NCBI RefSeq assembly: GCF_000342045.1
Contig: NZ_AONQ01000009.1
Coordinates: 1-64,000 of the forward strand
Length of the DNA stretch: 64,000 bases
Direction: 5' to 3'
From: Paramagnetospirillum caucaseum
Lineage (GTDB): Bacteria; Pseudomonadota; Alphaproteobacteria; Rhodospirillales; Magnetospirillaceae
The notes under the pieces were generated by a model that had not been told where the DNA came from, searched no databases, and worked only from the letters and a program-made list of their open reading frames with translations. Within the stretch, counting starts at the first letter, position 1. Each line of letters opens with the position of its first letter. This document shows, in pieces, positions 31,284 through 38,180 of the stretch. The translations under genes were made by a program, and so were the position numbers.

Positions 31284-32660
31284 ATGGCCGCCCGGCCTTC
31301 CTGGTTAAGCGTAGTGGTGGTCGCCGGACTGGCGTCGGGCTGCGTCACGGCGCGCGAGCAAGAGACCAGCCCGACCCCCGCCGTGGTCCGCGCCTATCTG
31401 GACGACAAGCCCGCCGAACTGCACCGCCATTTCGCCGTCGCCCTGGCGCAAGGGGATCGCAACAGGGTGCTCAATCACATGCGCCTGGGACTGGCCGCCT
31501 TCGCCCTGGGCCGGGACCGATTGGCCGAGCAATTGCTGGACGACGCGCTGGCCGGAATCGAGGCCGTCTACGCCGACAACGAGGAGGCCAGGAAGGCGCG
31601 CGGCCTGTGGACCGGGGAGACCGTCAAGGACTTCAAGGGCGAGCCCTACGAGCGGGTCATGGCCTATTACTATCGCGGCCTGCTCTACATGAAGGCCGGT
31701 GATTACGAGAACGCGCGGGCCAGCTTCAAGGGCGGCCTGCTGCAGGATGCCTTCGCCGAGGAGGACCAGTACCGCGCCGATTTCGCCCTGATGCCCTTCC
31801 TGCAGGGCTGGGCCGCCCATTGCTCGGGCAACCAATCCCTGGCCGCCGAGGACTTCAAGGAGTTCCGCGCCCTCAACAAGGATGCGCCGCTGCCCCGCGA
31901 CAAGGACAACGTGCTGGTGCTGGTGGAAACCGGCAGCGCCCCGGTCAAGATTTCCGACGGACCGCGCCTGAAGATCAAGCGCAGCGGCGCCACCGAGACC
32001 GCCCGCATCTCCTGGGCCGATCCCGAGCATCCCAAGGACCGTTCCGCCGGCGACGCCATCCTGCTCGAGGATATCTTCCGCCAGGCCTCGACCCGGGGTG
32101 GACGGCCCTTCGATTCCATCCTGGAGGGCAAGGCCGAGTACAAGGACACCGCCGACACGGTGGGCAACGTCGCCCTGATCGGCGCGGCGGTGGCGGCCAA
32201 GGTGGCCACCGAACGCCCCCGGCGCCGCGAGACCAAGGAACAGCGGGAGGTCCGCCAGCAGGCCCAGGCCGGCGCCGCCATGATCGGACTCGGCCTCGCG
32301 GTGGTCGGCGGGCTGTCCAAGCTGTTCGCCCATTCCATCGAAGCGCAGGCGGACACCCGCTATTGGGACAACCTCTCCGACCGGGTCCAGGGGCTGACCC
32401 TGGCCCTGCCCGACAAGGTCGCCACCCTGTCCGTCGAGTTCCAGTCGCCGGGCGGCGCCCCCCTGGAGGCGGTGGAGAGCCCCATCCTGCGCGCCGGCAA
32501 GTGCGGTCTGGTCTGGGCGCGGCACGGCCAGACGGTTCCCCGCAATCCCCGCGCCCCCAACAGCGTTCCCCCCGACGTGATGGCCTCGCCCATCGTCCTT
32601 CCGGCGGCGGAGGCCAAGCCCGCCGTCATGGAAGCCAAATCCAAGGAGTCACCCCAATGA
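31284..32660 (+). CDS. TPR-like lipoprotein (COG3014-type)
   Basis: A 458-residue lipoprotein: lipobox LASGC puts the lipid on Cys20. The first half (about 40-200) is helical with TPR-like repeats (MRLGLAAFALGRDRLAEQLLDDAL, YYRGLLYMKAGDYENARASFKGGL). A glycine/alanine-rich hydrophobic stretch (about 292-325) interrupted by a charged RPRRRETKEQ segment follows, then a beta-rich C-terminus with alanine/proline tail. I recall COG3014-type lipoproteins beside LpoB-like genes; function unknown, presumably in envelope growth. The stop overlaps the next start (ATGA). Confidence 0.7.
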   Translation: MAARPSWLSVVVVAGLASGCVTAREQETSPTPAVVRAYLDDKPAELHRHFAVALAQGDRNRVLNHMRLGLAAFALGRDRLAEQLLDDALAGIEAVYADNEEARKARGLWTGETVKDFKGEPYERVMAYYYRGLLYMKAGDYENARASFKGGLLQDAFAEEDQYRADFALMPFLQGWAAHCSGNQSLAAEDFKEFRALNKDAPLPRDKDNVLVLVETGSAPVKISDGPRLKIKRSGATETARISWADPEHPKDRSAGDAILLEDIFRQASTRGGRPFDSILEGKAEYKDTADTVGNVALIGAAVAAKVATERPRRRETKEQREVRQQAQAGAAMIGLGLAVVGGLSKLFAHSIEAQADTRYWDNLSDRVQGLTLALPDKVATLSVEFQSPGGAPLEAVESPILRAGKCGLVWARHGQTVPRNPRAPNSVPPDVMASPIVLPAAEAKPAVMEAKSKESPQ

Positions 32661-33124
32661 AGCGCCTGCTCGTCCCCGCCTTCGGCCTGCTGCTGCTCGG
32701 CGGCTGCGCCTCCCTGGACCCGGCCCCCCATTGCGACATGTCCCGCGTCGCCGGCCAGCGCGACCTGGTCGCCGGCCCCGCCATGGTCGAGGGCGAGACA
32801 TCGCCGCTGAAGGAGATGCCCATGAACTCGGTGAGCATCACCGACCCCAACATCATCCGGAAGCTCTACGTGCGTTCCATCGCCGCGCGGCGCACCGGGA
32901 CGGGGACGGTGGAGGTGGTGGCCCAGGTGGTCAACTGCACCGACTTCCCCCTGAACGCCGAGGCCCGCACCCAGTTCTACGCCAACGACGGGGCGGCGTC
33001 CGAGCCGGTCAGCGCCTGGCGGCGCCTCCAGCTTCCGGCGCGCACCTCCAACACCTACCGCGAACTGTCCCTGGGCGACAAGACCGTGGACGGCTACATG
33101 ATCGAGATGAGGGAAGGCAAATGA
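32657..33124 (+). CDS. ycfL: YcfL-like lipoprotein
   Basis: A 155-residue lipoprotein with lipobox LLLGGC (Cys near 17) and a C-terminal domain (about 60-150) like YcfL/DUF1425: IRKLYVRSIAARRTGTGTVEVVAQVVNCTDFPLNAEARTQFY. In E. coli ycfL sits beside lpoB, so the pairing here supports a shared role in peptidoglycan-synthase control. It overlaps both neighbours by four bases, giving one coupled unit of lipoproteins. Confidence 0.7.
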   Translation: MKRLLVPAFGLLLLGGCASLDPAPHCDMSRVAGQRDLVAGPAMVEGETSPLKEMPMNSVSITDPNIIRKLYVRSIAARRTGTGTVEVVAQVVNCTDFPLNAEARTQFYANDGAASEPVSAWRRLQLPARTSNTYRELSLGDKTVDGYMIEMREGK

Positions 33125-34269
33125 TCACCCGTCTCCTGGCCGTTTCGGCCCTCGCCCTGCTGGTCCCGCTCATGGCGGAGGCCCAGACCGTCGGCGCCAA
33201 GGTACCACCCTACCAGGCCCCGGCCAAGGCCGCCCCTCCGGCACGCGACGGCGGCGAGGCTTTGGACGCGGCGGCGCCCCGGCCCAACCCGTTCAAGCCG
33301 CAGGACGACGTCATCGACCGCTTCCGCGACGCCTACGCCCAGGGCGGGCGGCCGCGTCTGGCCATCTGGTGGAACCGGCAGCTGTCGGACACCCTGGCCC
33401 AGTGGTATTCCGAGACCCGCACCGTCACCGCCGACAAGAGCAGCAATTCCACCGAGGGCGACCTTTCCCTCAAGCAGTCGGGGGCCAAGCAGAGCGTCAC
33501 CGAGACCCAGCGCCGCGCCGGCGATTCGGCCGAGCGCCCGGCGCGCGACGAAACCTGGGACTGGGAGTTCCAGGACGGTTTCCTCTCCCCCTTCCTGCAG
33601 GCCGACGCCAATGTGGTCGACCGCACCATGATCACCCGCATCATGGGGGCGGGGGCCGAGGAGATCGATCCCAAGACCGTGGAAGTAATGGCCATGCAGG
33701 GCATGGCCGATGTGATGGTCGAGGTGCTGGTGGCCGATTCCGCCCGATCCACCACCGGCTACGAGCTGCGCGCCCGCATCCTGGATGTCAAGAGCGGCCG
33801 GGTGCTGGCCATGGTCAACAGCCGGGCGCTGAAGGAATGGCAGAAGACAGACAAGGCCGCCGCCACCTCCAGCGGCTTCGAGTTGCCCGACGAGGACGAC
33901 GAGAGCTTTGGCCCGGAACGCGCCGACCAGCGCTACAAGGCGACCTCGTCCGGCTTCGAGCGCAAGCGCAAGCCGCCCAAGCTGGCGGTGATCGCCCACA
34001 ACCTGGCCACCAACGTGATGAGCGCCATGCTGCCGCGCCTGGAAGGCGGCGCGGTTCCCGTCGCCAAGACCACCGATCCGGCCGCCCCCACGCCCATCAC
34101 TCCGCCGCAGGCCGCCAAGCCGGCGCCCAACCAGAGCGCCGTGCCACTGCCCGACGTGGAGGCCAAGCCGCTGCCCGCCCCGGACAAACCGGCCAAGGTG
34201 GAAGCCCAGAACGTCGAAACGGGGCCGGCGGCCGAAGAACCGCCCATGCCCCGTCCGACGAAGCAGTGA
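33121..34269 (+). CDS. Secreted protein of unknown function in the LpoB cluster
   Basis: A 382-residue protein with a signal peptide (MITRLLAVSALALLVPLMAEA). A proline/alanine-rich linker precedes a central domain (about 55-265) with WWNRQLSDTLAQWYSE, ADANVVDRTMITRIMG and a YELRARILDVKSGRVLAMV strand pair that recalls the CsgG/LpoB fold. An eight-residue element, KATSSGFE/AATSSGFE, appears twice (near 247 and 279) around an acidic DEDDE run. The C-terminal 90 residues are proline-rich and low-complexity. It overlaps the YcfL-like gene by four bases and closes the operon. I do not recognise a family with certainty. Confidence 0.6.
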   Translation: MITRLLAVSALALLVPLMAEAQTVGAKVPPYQAPAKAAPPARDGGEALDAAAPRPNPFKPQDDVIDRFRDAYAQGGRPRLAIWWNRQLSDTLAQWYSETRTVTADKSSNSTEGDLSLKQSGAKQSVTETQRRAGDSAERPARDETWDWEFQDGFLSPFLQADANVVDRTMITRIMGAGAEEIDPKTVEVMAMQGMADVMVEVLVADSARSTTGYELRARILDVKSGRVLAMVNSRALKEWQKTDKAAATSSGFELPDEDDESFGPERADQRYKATSSGFERKRKPPKLAVIAHNLATNVMSAMLPRLEGGAVPVAKTTDPAAPTPITPPQAAKPAPNQSAVPLPDVEAKPLPAPDKPAKVEAQNVETGPAAEEPPMPRPTKQ

Positions 34270-34276
34270 TCAGGAT

Positions 34277-34636
34277 CTACTGGCAGTCGGAAACCGCTAC
34301 CCTGCAACCCTTGCCGCAGGCTTCCAGCGCGTTGCTCTTGGCCTCGCCCTCGGTGCTGCCCCAGCCCACGCCGGTGTAGTCCTTGGACGTGGCATAGGCG
34401 CCGCAGGTATCGTAACGCACCGCCACCTTGCAACTGCTGTTGCCGGCCTTCTTGCACTCGCGCACCGCGTCGATGCCGGCCTCCTCGCGGGTGGAACCGG
34501 TACCGACGCCGTAGCCCACCTCGCTGGCCTTGGTCGCGTCGGCGTCGTCGACGGCGATGGCGCCCGCCGCGCGGGCGGCGGGGTTTCCCAGCAGCAGGCC
34601 GAGAGCCAGCGTAGCGGCGAAGAATGATTTCATCAT
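34277..34636 (-). CDS. Small secreted cysteine-containing protein (DUF4189-like)
   Basis: A 119-residue exported protein. After a signal peptide (about 1-24) come two similar halves, GTGSTREEAGIDAVRECKKAG..CKVAVRYDTCGAYATS and GWGSTEGEAKSNALEACGKGCRVAVSDCQ, each with paired cysteines. The pattern G.G.ST...A...AL..C resembles DUF4189. The disulfides suggest a stable periplasmic or surface protein. Two ATG codons (34636, 34633) follow AAAGGGG. It is convergent with the lipoprotein operon and seems monocistronic. Function unknown. Confidence 0.7.
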   Translation of the reverse strand: MMKSFFAATLALGLLLGNPAARAAGAIAVDDADATKASEVGYGVGTGSTREEAGIDAVRECKKAGNSSCKVAVRYDTCGAYATSKDYTGVGWGSTEGEAKSNALEACGKGCRVAVSDCQ

Positions 34637-34685
34637 GATGCCCCTTTCGTGTTGATCCGGAGTCACGTTGGGAGGGGGCGGCAGG

Positions 34686-34720
34686 AATTAAAGGCAGGGC
34701 GGAATAAATTCCACCCTGCC
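34686..34720 (-). terminator. Terminator-like hairpin after the radical SAM gene
   Basis: On the minus strand GGCAGGG-T-GGAA pairs with TTCC-G-CCCTGCC (34693-34720, one mismatch) around a short loop, then TTTAATT. It sits 12 bases after the radical SAM stop. The T-run is interrupted, so termination may be partial. Confidence 0.6.
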
Positions 34721-34731
34721 GGACATCAGTT

Positions 34732-36111
34732 TCAGCAGCCGAAGGCGAAGGCGGTTTCCGTGCCGTCGTCCCAGCCGTCCCACATGTAATCCGGGGCGAT
34801 GCCGTCGGCGATCAGGCGGAAGGCGTACTGGGCCTGATCCAGATAGAAGCCGCAATAGGCCCCGATCTCCTCCATGCCGCCGTTGGCCTCGTGCGCCTCG
34901 GCGGGACAGGGCGAGCCGCAGAAATGCCGCACCGGACAGGTGGAGCAAGCCTTGATGTCCTCGACCTTGCGCCCCGTCACCAGCTTGAAGGCCGGGCTTT
35001 CCAGCACGTCCTCGACCTTGTCGGTGAACAGGTTGCCGCCGGCGAAGGCCGGCAGGCCGATGAACTCCGAGCACGGGAACAGCGAGCCGTCGGGGGCCAG
35101 GGCGAAGAACGACCGGCCGCCGCCGCAGGGCGAGATGTCGCACATCAGCCGCCGCGCGGTGGGGGCCAGGATGGAGATCAGGATATTGACGAAATTGGCC
35201 ACCACCAGCTTGCGCCCGGTTTCCCGGTAGAGCTGGTGGGTGCGGTCGAGCGCCGCCAGATAGGCCTTGGACACCGCTTGGTCCTCGGCCCAGGCGTTCT
35301 GTCCGCCCGGCTGGGTGCAGCGGACCACGTTGAGCATGCAGGCCGGAACCTCCTCGGCGTGGAGGAATTCCACCATCTCGGTCAGCTGCCCCAGATTCTC
35401 GCGGTTCATGGTGCAGATGACGTTGAAGCCGGCATAGCCCCTGAGCCTGCGGATAGCGTCCACCGTGGACTGGAAGACGCCGTCGCCGGTCCAGCGCTTG
35501 CGGGAACGGTCGGCCACCTCGGCGACGGGAGCGTCCAGCGACAGGCCGATGCCGCAGCCGCGCGACGTCAGGAACGCCACCGCCGCGTCGTCCAGCAGGG
35601 TGGCGTTGGTCTGCACCCCGAAGCGGAAGCGGTCGGAATAGAGGTCGATGGCCTCGAACATGGCGTCGCGGTTGAGCAGCGGCTCGGCGCCGTGGAAGAT
35701 GATCTGCGGCTTGCGGCCTTCGGGTACCGTACGGCGGAAATATTCGTCGAGCCGCGCCATGGCGTCGAGCAGCTTCTCGCGGCTCATATGCTCGCCGGTC
35801 TTGCGCATTTTCGGCGGAATGTAGCAGTACGAGCAGTCGAGGTTGCAGCGTTCCGTCGGATTGAAATAGACCGCCGAGGGCTTCAGGTGAAAGCGCAGCA
35901 TGTCCATCTCGCGGGCGAAATCGTCCCGCTTGGCGCGCCAGTCGCGTTCCAGCGCGCCGTCGTCCAGGACCTTGTCCATCTCGTCCTTGCGCACCAGCGC
36001 CCAGAAGGCGTTGTCCGCGTCGATCAGGGCGGTGTAGTCGGCATGGCCGATCTCGAACCGCTGGAGGCCGTCGGGAAGACGGCCCCCAAGGATGGGGGCC
36101 GCCTGATTCAC
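34732..36111 (-). CDS. Radical SAM/SPASM peptide-modifying enzyme (CbpB-like)
   Basis: A 459-residue radical SAM enzyme. The SAM-binding [4Fe-4S] motif CxxxCxxC lies at Cys89, 93 and 96 (ERCNLDCSYCYIPP); the GAEP motif and Q-T-N-A-T strand of the barrel follow. A C-terminal SPASM region (about 330-430) with CDISPCGGG, LFPCSEF, CSTCPVRHFCGSPCP and AYCGF would hold two auxiliary clusters. SPASM enzymes commonly form thioether or C-C links in ribosomal peptides. The start is GTG 36111, whose GTGA overlaps the stop of the 43-residue peptide gene, a precursor-maturase arrangement. I recall an NCBIfam group named CbpB for such an enzyme but cannot verify membership. The protein ends in Gly-Cys. Confidence 0.8.
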   Translation of the reverse strand: MNQAAPILGGRLPDGLQRFEIGHADYTALIDADNAFWALVRKDEMDKVLDDGALERDWRAKRDDFAREMDMLRFHLKPSAVYFNPTERCNLDCSYCYIPPKMRKTGEHMSREKLLDAMARLDEYFRRTVPEGRKPQIIFHGAEPLLNRDAMFEAIDLYSDRFRFGVQTNATLLDDAAVAFLTSRGCGIGLSLDAPVAEVADRSRKRWTGDGVFQSTVDAIRRLRGYAGFNVICTMNRENLGQLTEMVEFLHAEEVPACMLNVVRCTQPGGQNAWAEDQAVSKAYLAALDRTHQLYRETGRKLVVANFVNILISILAPTARRLMCDISPCGGGRSFFALAPDGSLFPCSEFIGLPAFAGGNLFTDKVEDVLESPAFKLVTGRKVEDIKACSTCPVRHFCGSPCPAEAHEANGGMEEIGAYCGFYLDQAQYAFRLIADGIAPDYMWDGWDDGTETAFAFGC

Positions 36112-36239
36112 CGCGTCACCTGCCCGGGCTTCACCTGCTTGTCCATCAGGACGTAATGGGACAGGCCGGTGCCCTCGGCATCGCAGGTCTTGCGGCTGGC
36201 GATGACGGCGGGGCGGGGTTTGGTTTCAGTCCTGGTCAT
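36108..36239 (-). CDS. 43-residue candidate modified-peptide precursor (CbpA-like)
   Basis: A short gene read from the complement of 36239 down to 36108: MTRTETKPRPAVIASR, then KTCDAEGTGLSHYVLMD, then KQVKPGQVTR. A basic leader precedes a core with one cysteine (residue 19), three glycines and an aromatic HYV. The ATG has the ribosome-binding site GAAGGA nine bases upstream. Its stop overlaps the radical SAM start (GTGA), which fixes the frame and couples translation. The cobalamin riboswitch lies just upstream. I recall precursor peptides with a related GLSHYVLMD core paired with CbpB enzymes. Product and activity are unknown. Confidence 0.75.
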   Translation of the reverse strand: MTRTETKPRPAVIASRKTCDAEGTGLSHYVLMDKQVKPGQVTR

Positions 36240-36336
36240 GGCGATAATCCTTCACGTTAGCCAAAGGGGCTGTCGGCCAAGACGCGGATGCGCCTTCGCC
36301 GAAACCCTTTGCCATCGGATTCCGCCCCTCGTTCAA

Positions 36337-36502
36337 CCATGTCCAGCAGGTCTTCTGGCTCTCGGATCAGCCACGGAAACCACGCCTTCCCGGCTTTCGC
36401 CAGTGGCTGGGGCGCAAAGCGCCCCCGTGGTCCGTGTCCCCGATTACAGCGGCGGGACCGCCACGGAATTTCACCGTGTTCCGGGATGCAGGACGAACAT
36501 GG
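36337..36502 (-). promoter_or_regulatory. Cobalamin (B12) riboswitch
   Basis: Read on the minus strand: P1 arms CCATGTTC (36495-36502) and GGACATGG (36337-36344) pair fully, counting one G-U. Inside lie GGTGAAATTCC, the highly conserved GGCGGTCCCGCCGCTGTAA (36444-36462), AGCCACTGG (36400-36408) and the B12 box AGCCAGAAGACCTGCTGG (36343-36360). This is an essentially complete class-I cobalamin aptamer. A long stem (CAAAGGG/CCCTTTG, 36262-36311) follows before the peptide start and may be the expression platform; no T-run is seen, so control is probably translational. A -35-like TTGACG is at 36525-36530. Confidence 0.93.
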
Positions 36503-36540
36503 CTCTACAATGCCGCAATGGAGACGTCAAGCTCCGGCGG

Positions 36541-36569
36541 TTGTCGGCAGGAATGGGGCCTGCTATCGT
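36541..36569 (+). promoter_or_regulatory. Candidate sigma-70-type promoter of argC
   Basis: TTGTCG (36541-36546) and TATCGT (36564-36569) are separated by 17 bases and lie 34 bases upstream of the argC ATG. The match is moderate; the position, just upstream of the divergent riboswitch transcript, is suitable. Confidence 0.45.
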
Positions 36570-36602
36570 CCGCTCCCCCATGGTCAAGAGAGTAGGGTCA
36601 TC

Positions 36603-37643
36603 ATGAAGGACGTTTCGGTCGCCATCCTGGGAGCCAGCGGCTATACCGGTGCCGAGCTCGTGCGCCTGCTGGCGCTGCATCCCTCCTTCAAGATCAAGGT
36701 GATGACCGGCGACCGCAAGGCCGGCCAGTCCATGGACTCGGTGTTTCCCCATCTGGGCGGCCTTCAGCTTCCCGATCTGGTCGCCATCGACCATGTGGAC
36801 TTCACCAGCGTCGACGCGGTGTTCTGCTGTCTGCCCCACGGCACCACCCAGGAGGTGATCGCCGCCCTGCCCGCTTCGGTCAAGGTGGTGGATCTGTCCG
36901 CTGATTTCCGGCTGTTCGACGTGGACACCTACGCCCAGTGGTACGGCCACGAGCACCGGGCGCCCGAGTTGCAGAAGCAGGCGGTCTACGGCCTGACCGA
37001 ACTGGCCCGGGACGCGGTCGCCAAGGCGCGGCTGGTAGCCAATCCCGGCTGCTACCCCACCTCGGTGCAGCTGCCGCTGATCCCGCTGCTCCAGGCCGGG
37101 CTGATCGAGGCCGCCGACATCGTGATCGACGCCAAGTCGGGCGTGTCGGGCGCCGGGCGCGCCGCCAAGGAGGCCAACCTCTACACCGAGGTGACCGAAG
37201 GCATGCACGCCTATGGCGTGGCCAGCCACCGGCATTCGCCGGAGATCGAACAGGGCCTGTCGCAAGCCGCCGGCGCCCCGGTGCTGGTCAGCTTCACCCC
37301 CCACCTGATCCCCATGAGCCGGGGCATGCAATCGACCATCTACATGAAGGCCAGGAACGGGGCCAAGGCCGCCGACCTGCGGGCCCGGCTCGCCGCGGTC
37401 TACAAGAACGAGCCCTTCGTGCGCGTGCTGCCCGAGGGCGTGGTGCCCCACACAAGGCATGTGCGCGGCTCCAACCACTGCCTGATGAGCGTCTTCGACG
37501 ACCGGGTGCCGGGACGGATCATCATCACCTCGGTGATCGACAATCTGGTCAAGGGCGCGTCGGGCCAGGCGCTGCAGAACATGAACCTGATGTTCGGCCT
37601 GCCCGAGACCTTGGCGCTGGCCCAGCAACCCATGTTCCCGTGA
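36603..37643 (+). CDS. argC: N-acetyl-gamma-glutamyl-phosphate reductase
   Basis: A 346-residue enzyme that reduces N-acetylglutamyl phosphate to the semialdehyde with NADPH in arginine synthesis. The N-terminal nucleotide motif is ILGASGYTGAELVRLL, the catalytic cysteine lies in NPGCYPTSVQLPL (about residue 147), and HRHSPEIEQ and HTRHVRGSNHC are family segments. The ATG at 36603 begins the Rossmann strand; an open frame extending further upstream crosses the riboswitch region on the other strand and is not coding. It is followed after 8 bases by a gamma-carbonic-anhydrase-like gene. Confidence 0.95.
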   Translation: MKDVSVAILGASGYTGAELVRLLALHPSFKIKVMTGDRKAGQSMDSVFPHLGGLQLPDLVAIDHVDFTSVDAVFCCLPHGTTQEVIAALPASVKVVDLSADFRLFDVDTYAQWYGHEHRAPELQKQAVYGLTELARDAVAKARLVANPGCYPTSVQLPLIPLLQAGLIEAADIVIDAKSGVSGAGRAAKEANLYTEVTEGMHAYGVASHRHSPEIEQGLSQAAGAPVLVSFTPHLIPMSRGMQSTIYMKARNGAKAADLRARLAAVYKNEPFVRVLPEGVVPHTRHVRGSNHCLMSVFDDRVPGRIIITSVIDNLVKGASGQALQNMNLMFGLPETLALAQQPMFP

Positions 37644-37651
37644 GGACAGCG

Positions 37652-38170
37652 ATGAGTGACAATATCCTTCCCTTCCAGGGCGTCAGCCCGACCATCGCGC
37701 CCGACGTGTTCGTCGCCCCCACCGCCACGGTGATCGGCGACACGGTGATCGGCGCCGGCACCTCGGTGTGGTTCAACTGCGTCATCCGGGGCGATGTGCA
37801 CGAGATCCGCATCGGTGAACGCACCAACATCCAAGACGGCACCATAATCCACGTCACCGGCGGCAAACTGGGCACCTATATCGGCTCGGACATCACCATC
37901 GGCCATGGGGCCATCCTGCACGCCTGCACCCTGGAAGACGCCTGCTTCGTCGGCATGGGCGCCGTGGTGCTGGACGGCGCGGTGGTGGAATCGGGGGCCA
38001 TGGTGGCGGCGGGCGCGGTGGTGACGCCGGGCAAGCGCGTCAAGGCGGGCGAATTGTGGGGCGGCAACCCCGCCAAGCTGCTGCGCCGCCTCAGCGACGA
38101 GGAAATCGCCTTCTTCCCGGTCTCGGCGGAAAAATACGTCGAACTGGCCGCCAAGTACTTCAAGGCCTAG
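37652..38170 (+). CDS. Gamma-carbonic-anhydrase-like hexapeptide-repeat protein
   Basis: A 172-residue left-handed beta-helix protein of the gamma-carbonic anhydrase/YrdA group. It has repeated hexapeptide turns (ATVIGDTVIGAGTSVWFNCVIRGDVHEIRIG) and the probable metal histidines in RGDVHEI, TIIHVTGG and IGHGAILHAC, then a C-terminal helix EEIAFFPVSAEKYVELAAKYF. It may bind zinc and hydrate CO2 or act on CoA-linked substrates; most bacterial members are uncharacterised. It lies directly after argC. Confidence 0.85.
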   Translation: MSDNILPFQGVSPTIAPDVFVAPTATVIGDTVIGAGTSVWFNCVIRGDVHEIRIGERTNIQDGTIIHVTGGKLGTYIGSDITIGHGAILHACTLEDACFVGMGAVVLDGAVVESGAMVAAGAVVTPGKRVKAGELWGGNPAKLLRRLSDEEIAFFPVSAEKYVELAAKYFKA

Positions 38171-38180
38171 GGGCCTTCCC

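Noticed and set aside
36169-36606. Open frames on the + strand across 36169-36606
   Set aside because: They overlay the minus-strand cobalamin riboswitch and peptide gene; the RNA conservation explains the sequence better.
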